Shown one piece after another: positions 53,413-61,930 of a stretch of 64,000 nt of DNA. This DNA comes from Periweissella cryptocerci (lineage in GTDB: Bacteria > Bacillota > Bacilli > Lactobacillales > Lactobacillaceae), in assembly GCF_004358325.1 (NCBI RefSeq), contig NZ_CP037940.1:62001-126000 (forward strand). The letters are read 5' to 3'. Each line of letters begins with the position of its first letter. Position 1 is the stretch's first letter. The translations under genes and the position numbers were made by a program. The notes under the pieces are model-generated. The model ran no database searches, was not told where the DNA came from, and saw only the letters and a list, made by a program, of their open reading frames with translations.

Positions 53413-53421
53413 ACTGACACA

Positions 53422-53466
53422 CAAAAAGTGATAACCCGCCATTAATTGGTGAATTACCACTTTTTG
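53422..53466. promoter_or_regulatory. 13-bp inverted repeat before the sortase gene
   Basis: CAAAAAGTGATAA and TTACCACTTTTTG, one mismatch, 19-nt spacer, ending 24 nt before the start. Possible leader hairpin or operator. Confidence 0.4.
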
Positions 53467-53489
53467 TACATATTATTTAGGAGAGCCAC

Positions 53490-54269
53490 ATGAAACCAAA
53501 TCCAGAAAGTAAAAAAAATTTACGCTTTTTTCACCTAATTACCACATTAATTTTAGTCGGTTTAATATTGATTTTTAGTGCGCGCATTGCCAATTATCTA
53601 GTCCGCGTGCGTAGTGAAATAACGGCAACGAGTGGGAAAACGGAATTAGTAGCCAATATTCCCGCCGATACAAATGACTTTGATTACTCAAAAGTGACCG
53701 ACTACGACCTCCATTCACTTGTGAGTGGTATTAATCTTCAGAAAGTTCACAAGCTCGGGCGCATCAGTATTCCTAAATACAACGTCAATATTCCAATTGT
53801 CCATGGGATTAGCAACACGGCATTATTGGTCGGTGCTGGTACACTGACGCCAGATCAAGCCCTAGGAACCGGCAACTACGCCTTAGCGGGCCACAATGTG
53901 CATGACAACAAAACCTTGTTTGCACCATTGGAACGCGCAAAAAAAGGTGCCCTCATTTATGCGAGTGACACCAAAAATACTTATGTATATAAAATAAATG
54001 CCATTCATATCATTGAACCGACAAAGATTGGGGTGATTACGCAGACTTATAAAAAGCCGGCAATCACGTTATTATTATGTACCCCTGATGGTCGCCAGCG
54101 CATTCAAATTGTTGGCGAATTAGTTACTAGAAAGGCTGGTGTAACGACTACCACAAGTGAAAAAAACAGCAAAACACAATTTATATCCATAATACTATTG
54201 TTTATCATTTTAATATGTGGTCTAATGTATTTATTGATAACGAGAGTAAAAAGGTTCGGGTTAGGCTAA
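53490..54269 (+). CDS. sortase with N- and C-terminal membrane helices (class C-like)
   Basis: 259 residues. Membrane transpeptidase that joins sorting-signal proteins to the wall or to pilin subunits. Catalytic residues: His in LAGHN (about 135), Cys in TLLLCTPDG (about 196), Arg in RQRIQIVGEL (about 202). TM helices about 14-36 and 228-250; the second one and the CTPDG context favour class C-like over class A. AGGAGAG precedes the ATG. Divergent from the WxL/IPQTG operon. The stop codon lies inside a terminator hairpin. Confidence 0.85.
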   Translation: MKPNPESKKNLRFFHLITTLILVGLILIFSARIANYLVRVRSEITATSGKTELVANIPADTNDFDYSKVTDYDLHSLVSGINLQKVHKLGRISIPKYNVNIPIVHGISNTALLVGAGTLTPDQALGTGNYALAGHNVHDNKTLFAPLERAKKGALIYASDTKNTYVYKINAIHIIEPTKIGVITQTYKKPAITLLLCTPDGRQRIQIVGELVTRKAGVTTTTSEKNSKTQFISIILLFIILICGLMYLLITRVKRFGLG

Positions 54270-54283
54270 CCCGAACCTTTTTT
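54248..54283. terminator. terminator hairpin at the sortase stop
   Basis: AAAAAGGTTCGGGTTAG / CTAACCCGAACCTTTTTT. The core differs from the palindrome at 53380 by compensating changes that keep pairing. Confidence 0.8.
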
Positions 54284-54332
54284 GTTCCCCCAAAAACTAC
54301 AATCACGTTGTAATTAGCATATAAAATGTTCA

Positions 54333-55463
54333 TCAGCTAATATAGTTACTGAACTTCTTGATGCCATCGTGCTTTCGTTTCTTAGTAACATGCGAGTAAA
54401 CTTCCAAAGTCGTATTAATATTTGTGTGCCCCAGTTGAAACTGAACTTGCTTAACATCAAGGCCAGCTTCAAACGCAATACTTGCAAACGTGTGCCGAAA
54501 TCCGTGGAGCGATATCGGTGTTAAGTCGTACTTAGTAATAATGTGATGCAACCATTTATCACAAGTAGTCATACATAACATTTCACCAAACTTATTCATT
54601 ATCACCAATTCGGCATTCGAAGCCGGCTGAACTAAATGATAATAGGTCCGCAACACATCAAGCGTGCCATTGTCTAATGCCAAATAGCGATCACTCATCA
54701 ACGTTTTAGGACTGGTAATAATTTGTTTACCGTCTTTGTTTCGTGAAACTGTACGTTGAACATGGACTTCTTTAGTTGCGAAATCAATGTCCTGCCACCG
54801 TAGTGCTAATAGTTCGCCTTTCCGCAATCCAGTATAGGCTAACACTTTGAAAAAAACGTAAATCATATCAGTGGTACCTAAGTACTCCCCTTTAATAATC
54901 GTCATAAATTTTTTCAGTTGTGCTAGCTCCCAGTATTTAGGCTCATTATTTACCGCAATTGCGGATTTATCTGCTGGTACAATACAATGATCAACTAAAT
55001 TATCTTTGATCAGCCCGTACAATGAAGCATACTTAAAAATTTGCGATAGGTAAAACACGCAACGTCGCGCTTTAAAAACACGACTATTTAATTGCTCGAG
55101 CTTCTCTTGGACAAATTGAACATCAATATCAGCTAATGGACGATCTCCGAACATATCACGTGTGAGAAAATGATTTTCAAAGATACTTTTAGTTCGTAGA
55201 TAAGTGCTCCCCTTAACACTTTTTTCATATTCTCGTAGCCATAACTCAACCACATCGCTAAACGTCAGCGCATGGGCGAGATCCATTTCGACCCGATCTG
55301 GCTGCGCAGCACTTTCCATGACCGCAGATGCGCGCGTCTTGAAGCCACCATGCCAAATCCTTTTATATGAGTGATCCGTTGAATTTGTTTTTTTCAACTC
55401 TGAAAATTCCCAGACATATTGGTCATCAAACACATACTTTCTAAATAATGTCATAATTGTCAT
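54333..55463 (-). CDS. tyrosine recombinase (phage/ICE-type integrase)
   Basis: 376 residues. N-terminal AP2-like arm-binding part, SAM-like core-binding domain (about 70-150), and a catalytic domain with Arg in TGLRKGELLALRW (about 213), HGFRH (about 318), LGHTN and Tyr in TTLEVYSHV (about 354). All catalytic residues are present, so it may be active. Start uncertain; I take ATG 55463 over a GTG at 55526. No excisionase or cargo adjoins it. A related fragment remains at 26881. Confidence 0.88.
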   Translation of the reverse strand: MTIMTLFRKYVFDDQYVWEFSELKKTNSTDHSYKRIWHGGFKTRASAVMESAAQPDRVEMDLAHALTFSDVVELWLREYEKSVKGSTYLRTKSIFENHFLTRDMFGDRPLADIDVQFVQEKLEQLNSRVFKARRCVFYLSQIFKYASLYGLIKDNLVDHCIVPADKSAIAVNNEPKYWELAQLKKFMTIIKGEYLGTTDMIYVFFKVLAYTGLRKGELLALRWQDIDFATKEVHVQRTVSRNKDGKQIITSPKTLMSDRYLALDNGTLDVLRTYYHLVQPASNAELVIMNKFGEMLCMTTCDKWLHHIITKYDLTPISLHGFRHTFASIAFEAGLDVKQVQFQLGHTNINTTLEVYSHVTKKRKHDGIKKFSNYIS

Positions 55464-55742
55464 CTCATTTCTGACTGGCAATAATAATCTTTGCGGGAAA
55501 TCTCTGACACCTGACAATGATAGCACGATTTAATTAATTTTCCAGCGGTATCATTTTTCTCCTAACTTAATTCACATTGTCTACATCTAAAGTTCAGTTT
55601 CCCGTAAAATATTTATACTAACGTTCGCAAATCATTTGGTTTATAACCAATGGTTCAGTTATCTATTAGTCGGTTGCATGTGGATTTAATGCTGCGAACT
55701 GTGTTTTTTTATTTGATTTTGGGGACAAAATTCGCGCAGGTA

Positions 55743-55982
55743 ATTGGCCACTGCGTGTCAGTAAATTACTTGCCGCACCACGCTGGAAGCAGCCTCCCAA
55801 GCCAAAGTGCGGTCTTGGTCGGTTCAGATAAGCTGGGACTCTAGGGGATAAATCCCCAAGACTCCTCATCTCATCCTCAGCGGAAATATGTGCTACACAC
55901 ATATTCCCCCAGTCGCGGTGTAAAGGCTGCGCCCGCCAAGCAATTTACTGACACTCCGTTAGTTTGGAATAATGCTCAAACT
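55743..55982. repeat. 240-bp structured dispersed repeat, copy 2
   Basis: Pairs end to end (TGTCAGTAAATTACTTG with CAAGCAATTTACTGACA) and contains GGGGAT/ATCCCC and ATATGTG-CTA-CACACATAT hairpins. It lies about 280 bp beyond the integrase start. See copy 1 at 44160. Confidence 0.7.
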
Positions 55983-56241
55983 AGCGAAAAGCAGGCAGCG
56001 GTGGCATGGGAAAAACAACAGTGAGGACACATATTTTGAGAATAAATTATTCTCTGAACCATATTGTGTAGTATTTTCAAAAGATAACTCACAATTCATT
56101 CAACAAAATACAGCATCAGTAATTTCCGCATCAGCGTTGCAATGTTTTGATTTGATAATGTACCCAAAATATTGCCCAATCCACCAACGGGATTCCGAAT
56201 CAACTTTGCATGAATTAAACAAATAATTTGTCTAAAAAATT

Positions 56242-56295
56242 AAAAAGAAGGAGACCAATTATGTCAGTGTTAGACAAATTGATTTCCTTCTTTTT
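56242..56295. terminator. bidirectional hairpin terminator
   Basis: AAAAAGAAGGA / TCCTTCTTTTT outer stem with inner AATT and TGTC/GACA pairs. On the minus strand it follows the secreted-protein gene. Confidence 0.6.
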
Positions 56296-56323
56296 ACTGA
56301 CCTTTATAAGAATCCCTGCGCGC

Positions 56324-56860
56324 TTATGCTTTGTGGTGCTTGTTGCCCATTTGGAGCACATAGTAGTCAACGTAATGCGTAAGCAATTTTGAAGTGTCAC
56401 CAGTACTGGAGTAATAGTTGATGTTGTGAACTGGAAGTTTGGGTTCTTTGTGTCTCGTGAAATAAGTGACTGATGCACCAGTGTCGTCCAAATCTGCTAC
56501 GGCGATGACATGGTACGTGTGGCCGTGAAATCTAACTGTGGTTTTGCGGAATATTTGTTCACCACCACCAATGCCAAATTCGTAGGCATTACTAATTTTT
56601 GTGAACTTAGCGAACATGGCGGGAGCTGCTACTGCTGCCCCGCTGTATTTTTTTTCGAAGTTAACTTTTTCTGTACGCTTAGAAAGCTCTTTGTTATATC
56701 CATACCACGTGCCTTTCCAACTACTTGGAAGTTTTTTTACATCCTTAGTTGGTGCAGTTTCGAACGTTGAAGCATGAATGGTTATTGTGCTACCAAACAC
56801 GCCTTTAATCGTGATAATAAGCAGTGCTGCGGTAAGAAGTATCTTTAGTGCTCGTTTCAT
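56324..56860 (-). CDS. secreted protein with RGTWY-type module
   Basis: 178 residues: signal peptide (about 1-28, IHAS), then LPSSWKGTWYGYNKE and a beta-rich body with HGHTYHVIAVADLD. Third member of the secreted family also found at 26031 and 29077. Start at the ATG preceding KRALKILL; a slightly earlier ATG is also possible. Unknown function. Confidence 0.65.
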   Translation of the reverse strand: MKRALKILLTAALLIITIKGVFGSTITIHASTFETAPTKDVKKLPSSWKGTWYGYNKELSKRTEKVNFEKKYSGAAVAAPAMFAKFTKISNAYEFGIGGGEQIFRKTTVRFHGHTYHVIAVADLDDTGASVTYFTRHKEPKLPVHNINYYSSTGDTSKLLTHYVDYYVLQMGNKHHKA

Positions 56861-57086
56861 TGCTTTAACCATCCTTTAGTAATTGTTTATCAGAGACCGT
56901 CATTATTGTAGCACCACAGGTATGTTCAGCAGTACTAATTGGACTTCATTTTATATTTTGGACATTTTTAACACTAAACAAAAATAGCAGTTTGAATCCG
57001 CCAAAAACGACAGTTTCACCCTACCATACATATTTTTTAATTATTTCTCTTACCTAGTGGGGATGTCGCATCTAAACTGCACCGGA

Positions 57087-57527
57087 TTACTTAAAATAAC
57101 TATCCAATACCAATAAATCTGGTTCAGCATTGAAGCCATCTTTGGTGTAGAACTTGGCAGCGGGACTATCGCGGCGCGTCATTAAAATAATGGCGTGGAT
57201 GTCTTGTTGCAATAAATCTTGCCGAATTGCGGCCATCAAGGCGGTTCCCCGACCGCTATGTTGTGAATTTGGGGCAACGAAAAATTCCTCAATGTAGTAT
57301 TCAAACCCATCGTACCAAGGCTTCATGAAACCGAGGCTCACCGCCACGACGGCACCATTTTCAATTCCCAAATATGCATTAAAGTAATTATTGGCAGCGT
57401 GATTATTCACCATGTTCACCACCTTGTTGCGATCAAATGTTTCATTCCATGGTGCTTGGGAAAAAACAGTGATGTACAAATCGACAACCTCGTCGTTGTA
57501 GCGCGTGTCGTATTTAATAATTTCCAT
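57087..57527 (-). CDS. GNAT-family N-acetyltransferase
   Basis: 146 residues, one GNAT domain. The acetyl-CoA loop reads NSQHSGRGTALMAA (Q/RxxGxG/A type, residues about 92-105), followed by the strand IHAIILMTRR and AAKFYTKDGF. Substrate unknown; the size fits small aminoglycoside 6'-type and related enzymes, but nothing specific supports that. Monocistronic. Confidence 0.85.
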   Translation of the reverse strand: MEIIKYDTRYNDEVVDLYITVFSQAPWNETFDRNKVVNMVNNHAANNYFNAYLGIENGAVVAVSLGFMKPWYDGFEYYIEEFFVAPNSQHSGRGTALMAAIRQDLLQQDIHAIILMTRRDSPAAKFYTKDGFNAEPDLLVLDSYFK

Positions 57528-57638
57528 GTGTAACTCCTCTTAATATTAGTTCTATTTATTCCAGCGTTGGATTGTATTTCCCCCACTTTTCAAATAGCGA
57601 ATTATAACGGTTTTATTGGTTCTCAATTTTCTTTTTAT

Positions 57639-57702
57639 GCCACTGCGCCAAGTAATTTACCGGCACGGAGTGGCCAATTATACTCAATACCACGTCAGAC
57701 GG
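57639..57702. repeat. internally deleted copy of the dispersed repeat
   Basis: On the minus strand TCCGTCTGACG precedes ATTGGCCACTCCGTGCC and GGTAAATTACTTGGCG, the left end of the 240-bp repeat; the interior is absent. Confidence 0.5.
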
Positions 57703-57779
57703 AATAGAGCCTTAATGTTCTCGATAACATATTTTATCACAATGGTAACGAATTCAAATCAAATTTTAATGAAATCCAT

Positions 57780-57836
57780 ATAAAAATCCCGCCATATCAA
57801 CGTCTGCAAAAACGTAAAATGACAGGATTTTTATTT
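57780..57836 (-). terminator. hairpin terminator after the C39-like gene
   Basis: ATAAAAATCC / GGATTTTTAT outer stem with inner partial pairing, 69 nt beyond the stop of the C39-like gene on its strand. Confidence 0.6.
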
Positions 57837-57904
57837 TAGCGGGGAAAAACGTTTTGTCCCCGCCTATTTTGATTTCTAATAAAGCTTACTCAACATCGTC
57901 CTCT

Positions 57905-58684
57905 TTAACGGACTACCAAGGCCTTCTTACCCCGCGAATTGTAAATGTTCATAAATTGGCTCGTTGATACCCAAAATTCACGGTATGACGGTCCCCATGA
58001 TTTTTGGGCATATGGATCTGCAATTAAAAATTTGCCGGGTTTGTAACCTACGATAGTTAATGCGTGCCAGGCTTTTTCATTTGATTGCATGTGCCATTTT
58101 CCCCAAAACGCAACTGCATTGCCGCGCTTAATTTCACGGATTAGCTTGGCCTTTGAGGCACCAGTAATGTTAGCAACATTTGTGTAGTTAAATTGCTTTT
58201 TTTGGGCAACTTTCAAAAGTGGCTTGGGGTAAATCGTACAATTATTTCCCGCTGGCTTAAATGGGGTTCCGTTGGCAAATCCAGTGTTGGGATTATTGGT
58301 TAATGGGAGTGCTTGCAAAAATTTTTTAAGTGGCATGTTTTGTCCCTTAACAGACAAAGCCATTTTTAAAGCCACTGATTCACAGCCTTCAGGCGCATAC
58401 AAAGGATAAAGTTGGCTAGTGTACTTAGCAGGTAACACGTACTTTGTCGTCCGCTTTAATTTTGCATCTTTAATCCAACCCTTAACTGCCTTGCCCTTGC
58501 GACTAATTTTAAAGACCTTTTTGCCATTAAGCTGCTTAACTTGATCTAATTGTACTAATTGGCCTTTATAAATGCGCGAATTGTACGTGCGCGCAGACCG
58601 GCTACTTGCGTTGGCGTTGCTAGCTAACGCAGTTACTGCAAATAAACTTGCGATAATTAAAATTGTTGTCTGAATTTTCTTCAT
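57905..58684 (-). CDS. secreted C39-like cysteine peptidase family protein
   Basis: 259 residues: signal peptide (NASS), an SH3-like N-part (about 40-85), then a papain-like C39_2 domain with Cys in APEGCESVALKMAL (about 108), His in WHALTIVGY (about 211) and Asp in LIADPYA. These proteins are secreted or wall-linked hydrolases of unknown target in lactobacilli. Its leader carries an 18-bp perfect inverted repeat. Confidence 0.8.
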   Translation of the reverse strand: MKKIQTTILIIASLFAVTALASNANASSRSARTYNSRIYKGQLVQLDQVKQLNGKKVFKISRKGKAVKGWIKDAKLKRTTKYVLPAKYTSQLYPLYAPEGCESVALKMALSVKGQNMPLKKFLQALPLTNNPNTGFANGTPFKPAGNNCTIYPKPLLKVAQKKQFNYTNVANITGASKAKLIREIKRGNAVAFWGKWHMQSNEKAWHALTIVGYKPGKFLIADPYAQKSWGPSYREFWVSTSQFMNIYNSRGKKALVVR

Positions 58685-58754
58685 CTTTCTTACCTTTCAC
58701 TGTAAGGTGCGCTGGCAGCCAAACTGCGAGCAAATGATTGCAATGTGTACGCTG

Positions 58755-58822
58755 GAATAATAGTTTAAATTTATCCCGCCCGACGTACTCACAACGGTGG
58801 ACACAAATTTAAACTATTATTC
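58755..58822. repeat. perfect 18-bp inverted repeat with 32-nt spacer
   Basis: GAATAATAGTTTAAATTT (58755-58772) and its exact complement (58805-58822). Upstream of the C39-like gene; the AT-rich arms could contain promoters or be the ends of a small element. Between 58823 and 59154 I see no supported gene, only repeat traces. Confidence 0.6.
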
Positions 58823-59100
58823 ACTTTAATTATACGCTAATTACTTTACGATGCCGATTATTTATTCGGATTATGGAGCGTCACAATTGTGTCCCGCCAA
58901 TCCGCATGATTTGTCGCCAAAAAAACCACCATATTATGCCGAATGTCGACGACTATGGTGGCCATTTACGTTTCTATTTATGCCAGCGTGAGATTCGAAT
59001 TTCTGGACTTTTGTTTAAGCATGCGCACGTGCCACGGAATATCCCTTCGACACTACGTTTGAGCACATCATAAAATCAACGATATCTGATTTGCCTAAAT

Positions 59101-59137
59101 GCACGCAGTGGCCAATTTTATCTAATTCCCCGTCAAA
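59101..59137. repeat. end fragment of the dispersed repeat family
   Basis: GCACGCAGTGGCCAATTTTA is the complement of the left end of the 240-bp repeat, followed by a CGTCA trace. Confidence 0.4.
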
Positions 59138-59154
59138 TCATTCGGCATTTTAAC

Positions 59155-59790
59155 TTACCGAATTAATTCACCCGTAATAATAATACGTTGGGTGGCATGA
59201 GTGTAATACGGTGGTACTTCATAACACGTAATTAATGTGATGGTAGCGGCGGCCGTGTCGTTAAGCACACTGACATCGGTTTGGCTGACAATCTTTTTGG
59301 CGGTCAACCGGTATTTATACGTGTGCCCATGATCCGTTAACGTGGCAATCATCCCAAGTTTGAAACGCTTTTGGAGCGGGCTGAAAAATGTCTGATTGTC
59401 GGCCATATTATGAGCCCCAATGATAAAATTACGCTCCCCCATGCTTTCATTGGGCACGACTGTCCCAGCACCCAACGCGAGGGCGCGGTCCGAGGTTCCT
59501 TCATAGATTGGCAAATTAATTTGCAGTGCTGGGATTGCCACGTGTCCCCGCAAATACAACTTCTCAGGCAGTTTGGCGTTTTGATGCAGCTGCCACCAAC
59601 TATCAACTTCCGTATTATCGCCATACTTCACTTTTGCTTTGGCCGGAACCTGATTGCTGATTGCGAGCTTTGGCTGTTGGGTAAAGGTAGTTTGTAAGCG
59701 GCCAATGTACCACTGCGGGTGTAATCCAAGCGTAATTAAAATAACCCCTAGGACTACTAATAGACTTGCGAAAATTCGTATTTTACGCAT
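59155..59790 (-). CDS. class A-like sortase
   Basis: 211 residues. N-terminal TM (about 7-27), catalytic His in IIGAHN (about 127), Cys in TLITCYEV (about 187) and Arg in TQRIIITGEL (about 203). TLITC followed by a loop and R is the class A pattern; there is no C-terminal membrane helix. It lies 67 nt after the LPHTG adhesin gene in the same direction, so that adhesin is its likely substrate. Confidence 0.88.
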   Translation of the reverse strand: MRKIRIFASLLVVLGVILITLGLHPQWYIGRLQTTFTQQPKLAISNQVPAKAKVKYGDNTEVDSWWQLHQNAKLPEKLYLRGHVAIPALQINLPIYEGTSDRALALGAGTVVPNESMGERNFIIGAHNMADNQTFFSPLQKRFKLGMIATLTDHGHTYKYRLTAKKIVSQTDVSVLNDTAAATITLITCYEVPPYYTHATQRIIITGELIR

Positions 59791-59857
59791 ACTTCCTCCA
59801 AATTGATATTAAAAAACTCAGTATGCATATTTGCGTACCGAGTTTGCAATTAAATGA

Positions 59858-61930
59858 TTAATTTTGGCGCCGGCTAGTAAACCATGTTAAGCCACCAAGC
59901 ATGGCTAAGAAAGCACCCAGAACTACAAGGACAAAGTTCACTTGGATTCCTGTGTGTGGCAGATTTTTACTTGATGTAGTAACCTTGCCAGTTTTAGCAA
60001 TTTTCTTTGTTGCCAACGGTTGCGGTGCTGGTGCCCGTTTGACTACTTGGCTAGGTACTGCTAAATGTTGCACTTTTTTGAGTGGCTGTGGTAATACTTT
60101 GACAACTGGTTTAGCTGGTGTTGGTGTTTTTTCAGTCGTGATTGTCGTCACTTGCGGGCGTTCAGGTTCGGCAGGCGTTTGTGGCATCATAAAAGCATGA
60201 TGCTTTGGTTGTGTTTCGTTTGAACTAGGTACAATTGGTTCGTCTGGTGTGACTGGTGAATCTGGTTCTGGTGAATCTGTATCTGGCACATTTGAATCAT
60301 CTGGTACGACTGGTTCTTCTGGTGTAACTGGTGATTCTGGTTCTGGTACAACTGGCGTATCTGGCAAAATTGGCTCAGGCTTTGGCGTTGCTTGATCCAA
60401 AATGCTGAAGTCAATCACACCCGCGTTAGCTTGCATTGACGTAATGGCAGTATCTGTTGTTAGGTCTGCCAAGTTAGTTGATGAGAGTAAACTAGTCGTG
60501 TCATTAGTATCAACAATATTCACGGCCCATTGATTGTCGGCAGCCGGTTTCAAGGAAATGACGTAAGCACCCTTGAAGATTTCGTAGCCATCTGGAGCGG
60601 CTGTTTCCATCAATTTATAGGTATCGCTAATTGATGGATTTAATGCGTTAACAAAACTAATATGGCCGTTAGCATCGGATTTTTCAACGGCAATTACATT
60701 ATTGTTTTCGAGATCCGTCAAAGTAAACTCGGCGTTACTAAGCAAGCTTCGTGTGTCACCGTCTAAGCCATACTTTGTCACCGCGACATTATATGGTGGT
60801 TGAGCAACCATAACTGTTCCGGCCGTGACATTCCCACCAATTTCACCATCATGGTTAGACGTTAATGTGGTTGAACCTTGACCAGAAATAAATGGTTGGG
60901 TTTGTTTGTCAGGAAGACTCATATCTAACGGGTTATCGTTACCAAATAATTTAGCAGTATTAGTATAAGTACTAACTTTATTTGGGTAGTAATCATTAAC
61001 CGTGGTCGTATACGTAATCATAGCGGCGACTGGCACGGTTTTATTTGCTGTAAATTCGCTCAAGTCACCGAGGCGGACAGTTAACTTTTGGGCGCCACTA
61101 TCTTGACTGACAATAATATCGCTTGCTGGTACTGTTGCGAGTGGCGTCTTGGAAGTGACGCTTGCACTGGCTGATAAATTATACAAATTAACTTTAACCG
61201 AACTTGGATCAAGTGTTAAGCCGTTTGGAATAATATCGGTAATGGCTGCATTATCAATTTCTTGGCCTTTGTTATTGTTTACACGAATTGTCCAAGTGAT
61301 TGAACCTAAGAACGGTGCCCCACCATTGGCAGTATCTTGACTACCAGTTTTGGTAATCCAGCGTGAATCAGTGGTTGATGAATCGGACGTGCTTTTAACA
61401 TAGGAATAATTGAAAACATTGTTACCGGGGAAGGTAACCGTTTGGAAGCCCCCAGTAGCGCTAGCCGTTGCAGTGAAATCCGTTTTAAAGCGAACGTCAC
61501 CCGTTTTCATTTCACGGTTAGCGGCGTCACTAGTGACAACTAGTTGAAGTTGACCATTTTGAATCGAGATGACGGCGAAAGGAAACGCCTTCCCTTTTTC
61601 ATCGAGACCATTCATGATCGTATTTGCTGGGAAATCTTCTGGTGAAAAGCCAGCTGGAATTGATAATGTAATCACACTACCGGGTTCAAATGTTTCCCCA
61701 TTAAAATCTAAAGCATAGTCTAATAACATGTTTTTATTAGCTTGCGCTGTTAACTTGTTACTAGCGGCTGTACCAGAATTCATGCTGTCATCATTTTTCT
61801 TCTTCCAAGTTACGTTGGTGACATATTTATCACCATTGGCGGTCGCCGCATGAATCTGCCCATGCGTGAACATACCAAGGGTGAAAGTTGCTAACAATAG
61901 TAATACATATTTATAAAAAATGCGCTTCAT
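59858..61930 (-). CDS. LPxTG-anchored adhesin with SpaA/Cna_B-like domain
   Basis: 690 residues: signal peptide (IHAA), two SDR-like Ig adhesin domains (about 40-190 and 195-350), a SpaA/Cna_B-type domain about 385-475 (LLSNAEFTLTDLENN, YKLMETAAPDGYEI), a Pro/Glu/Asp repeat stalk (VTPEEPVVPDDS, VTPDEPIVPSS), then NLPHTG, membrane helix and SRRQN. Wall-anchored adhesin, possibly pilin-like. Followed by its own sortase. GGGAG before the ATG. Confidence 0.88.
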   Translation of the reverse strand: MKRIFYKYVLLLLATFTLGMFTHGQIHAATANGDKYVTNVTWKKKNDDSMNSGTAASNKLTAQANKNMLLDYALDFNGETFEPGSVITLSIPAGFSPEDFPANTIMNGLDEKGKAFPFAVISIQNGQLQLVVTSDAANREMKTGDVRFKTDFTATASATGGFQTVTFPGNNVFNYSYVKSTSDSSTTDSRWITKTGSQDTANGGAPFLGSITWTIRVNNNKGQEIDNAAITDIIPNGLTLDPSSVKVNLYNLSASASVTSKTPLATVPASDIIVSQDSGAQKLTVRLGDLSEFTANKTVPVAAMITYTTTVNDYYPNKVSTYTNTAKLFGNDNPLDMSLPDKQTQPFISGQGSTTLTSNHDGEIGGNVTAGTVMVAQPPYNVAVTKYGLDGDTRSLLSNAEFTLTDLENNNVIAVEKSDANGHISFVNALNPSISDTYKLMETAAPDGYEIFKGAYVISLKPAADNQWAVNIVDTNDTTSLLSSTNLADLTTDTAITSMQANAGVIDFSILDQATPKPEPILPDTPVVPEPESPVTPEEPVVPDDSNVPDTDSPEPDSPVTPDEPIVPSSNETQPKHHAFMMPQTPAEPERPQVTTITTEKTPTPAKPVVKVLPQPLKKVQHLAVPSQVVKRAPAPQPLATKKIAKTGKVTTSSKNLPHTGIQVNFVLVVLGAFLAMLGGLTWFTSRRQN

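Noticed and set aside
55666..55902. 78-residue minus-strand reading inside repeat copy 2
   Set aside because: The frame is not preserved in copy 1; the conserved feature is base pairing, not coding.
55972..56226. 84-residue plus-strand reading after the 240-bp repeat
   Set aside because: Starts inside the repeat, no ribosome site, no recognisable domain; more likely chance.
56261..56392. Short plus-strand reading after GAAGGAG at about 56248
   Set aside because: It overlaps the 3' end of the secreted-protein gene on the other strand, and its apparent ribosome site is one arm of a terminator stem.
58873..59073. 66-residue plus-strand reading between the C39-like gene and the sortase
   Set aside because: No ribosome site, odd composition, flanked by repeat debris; not supported as a gene.
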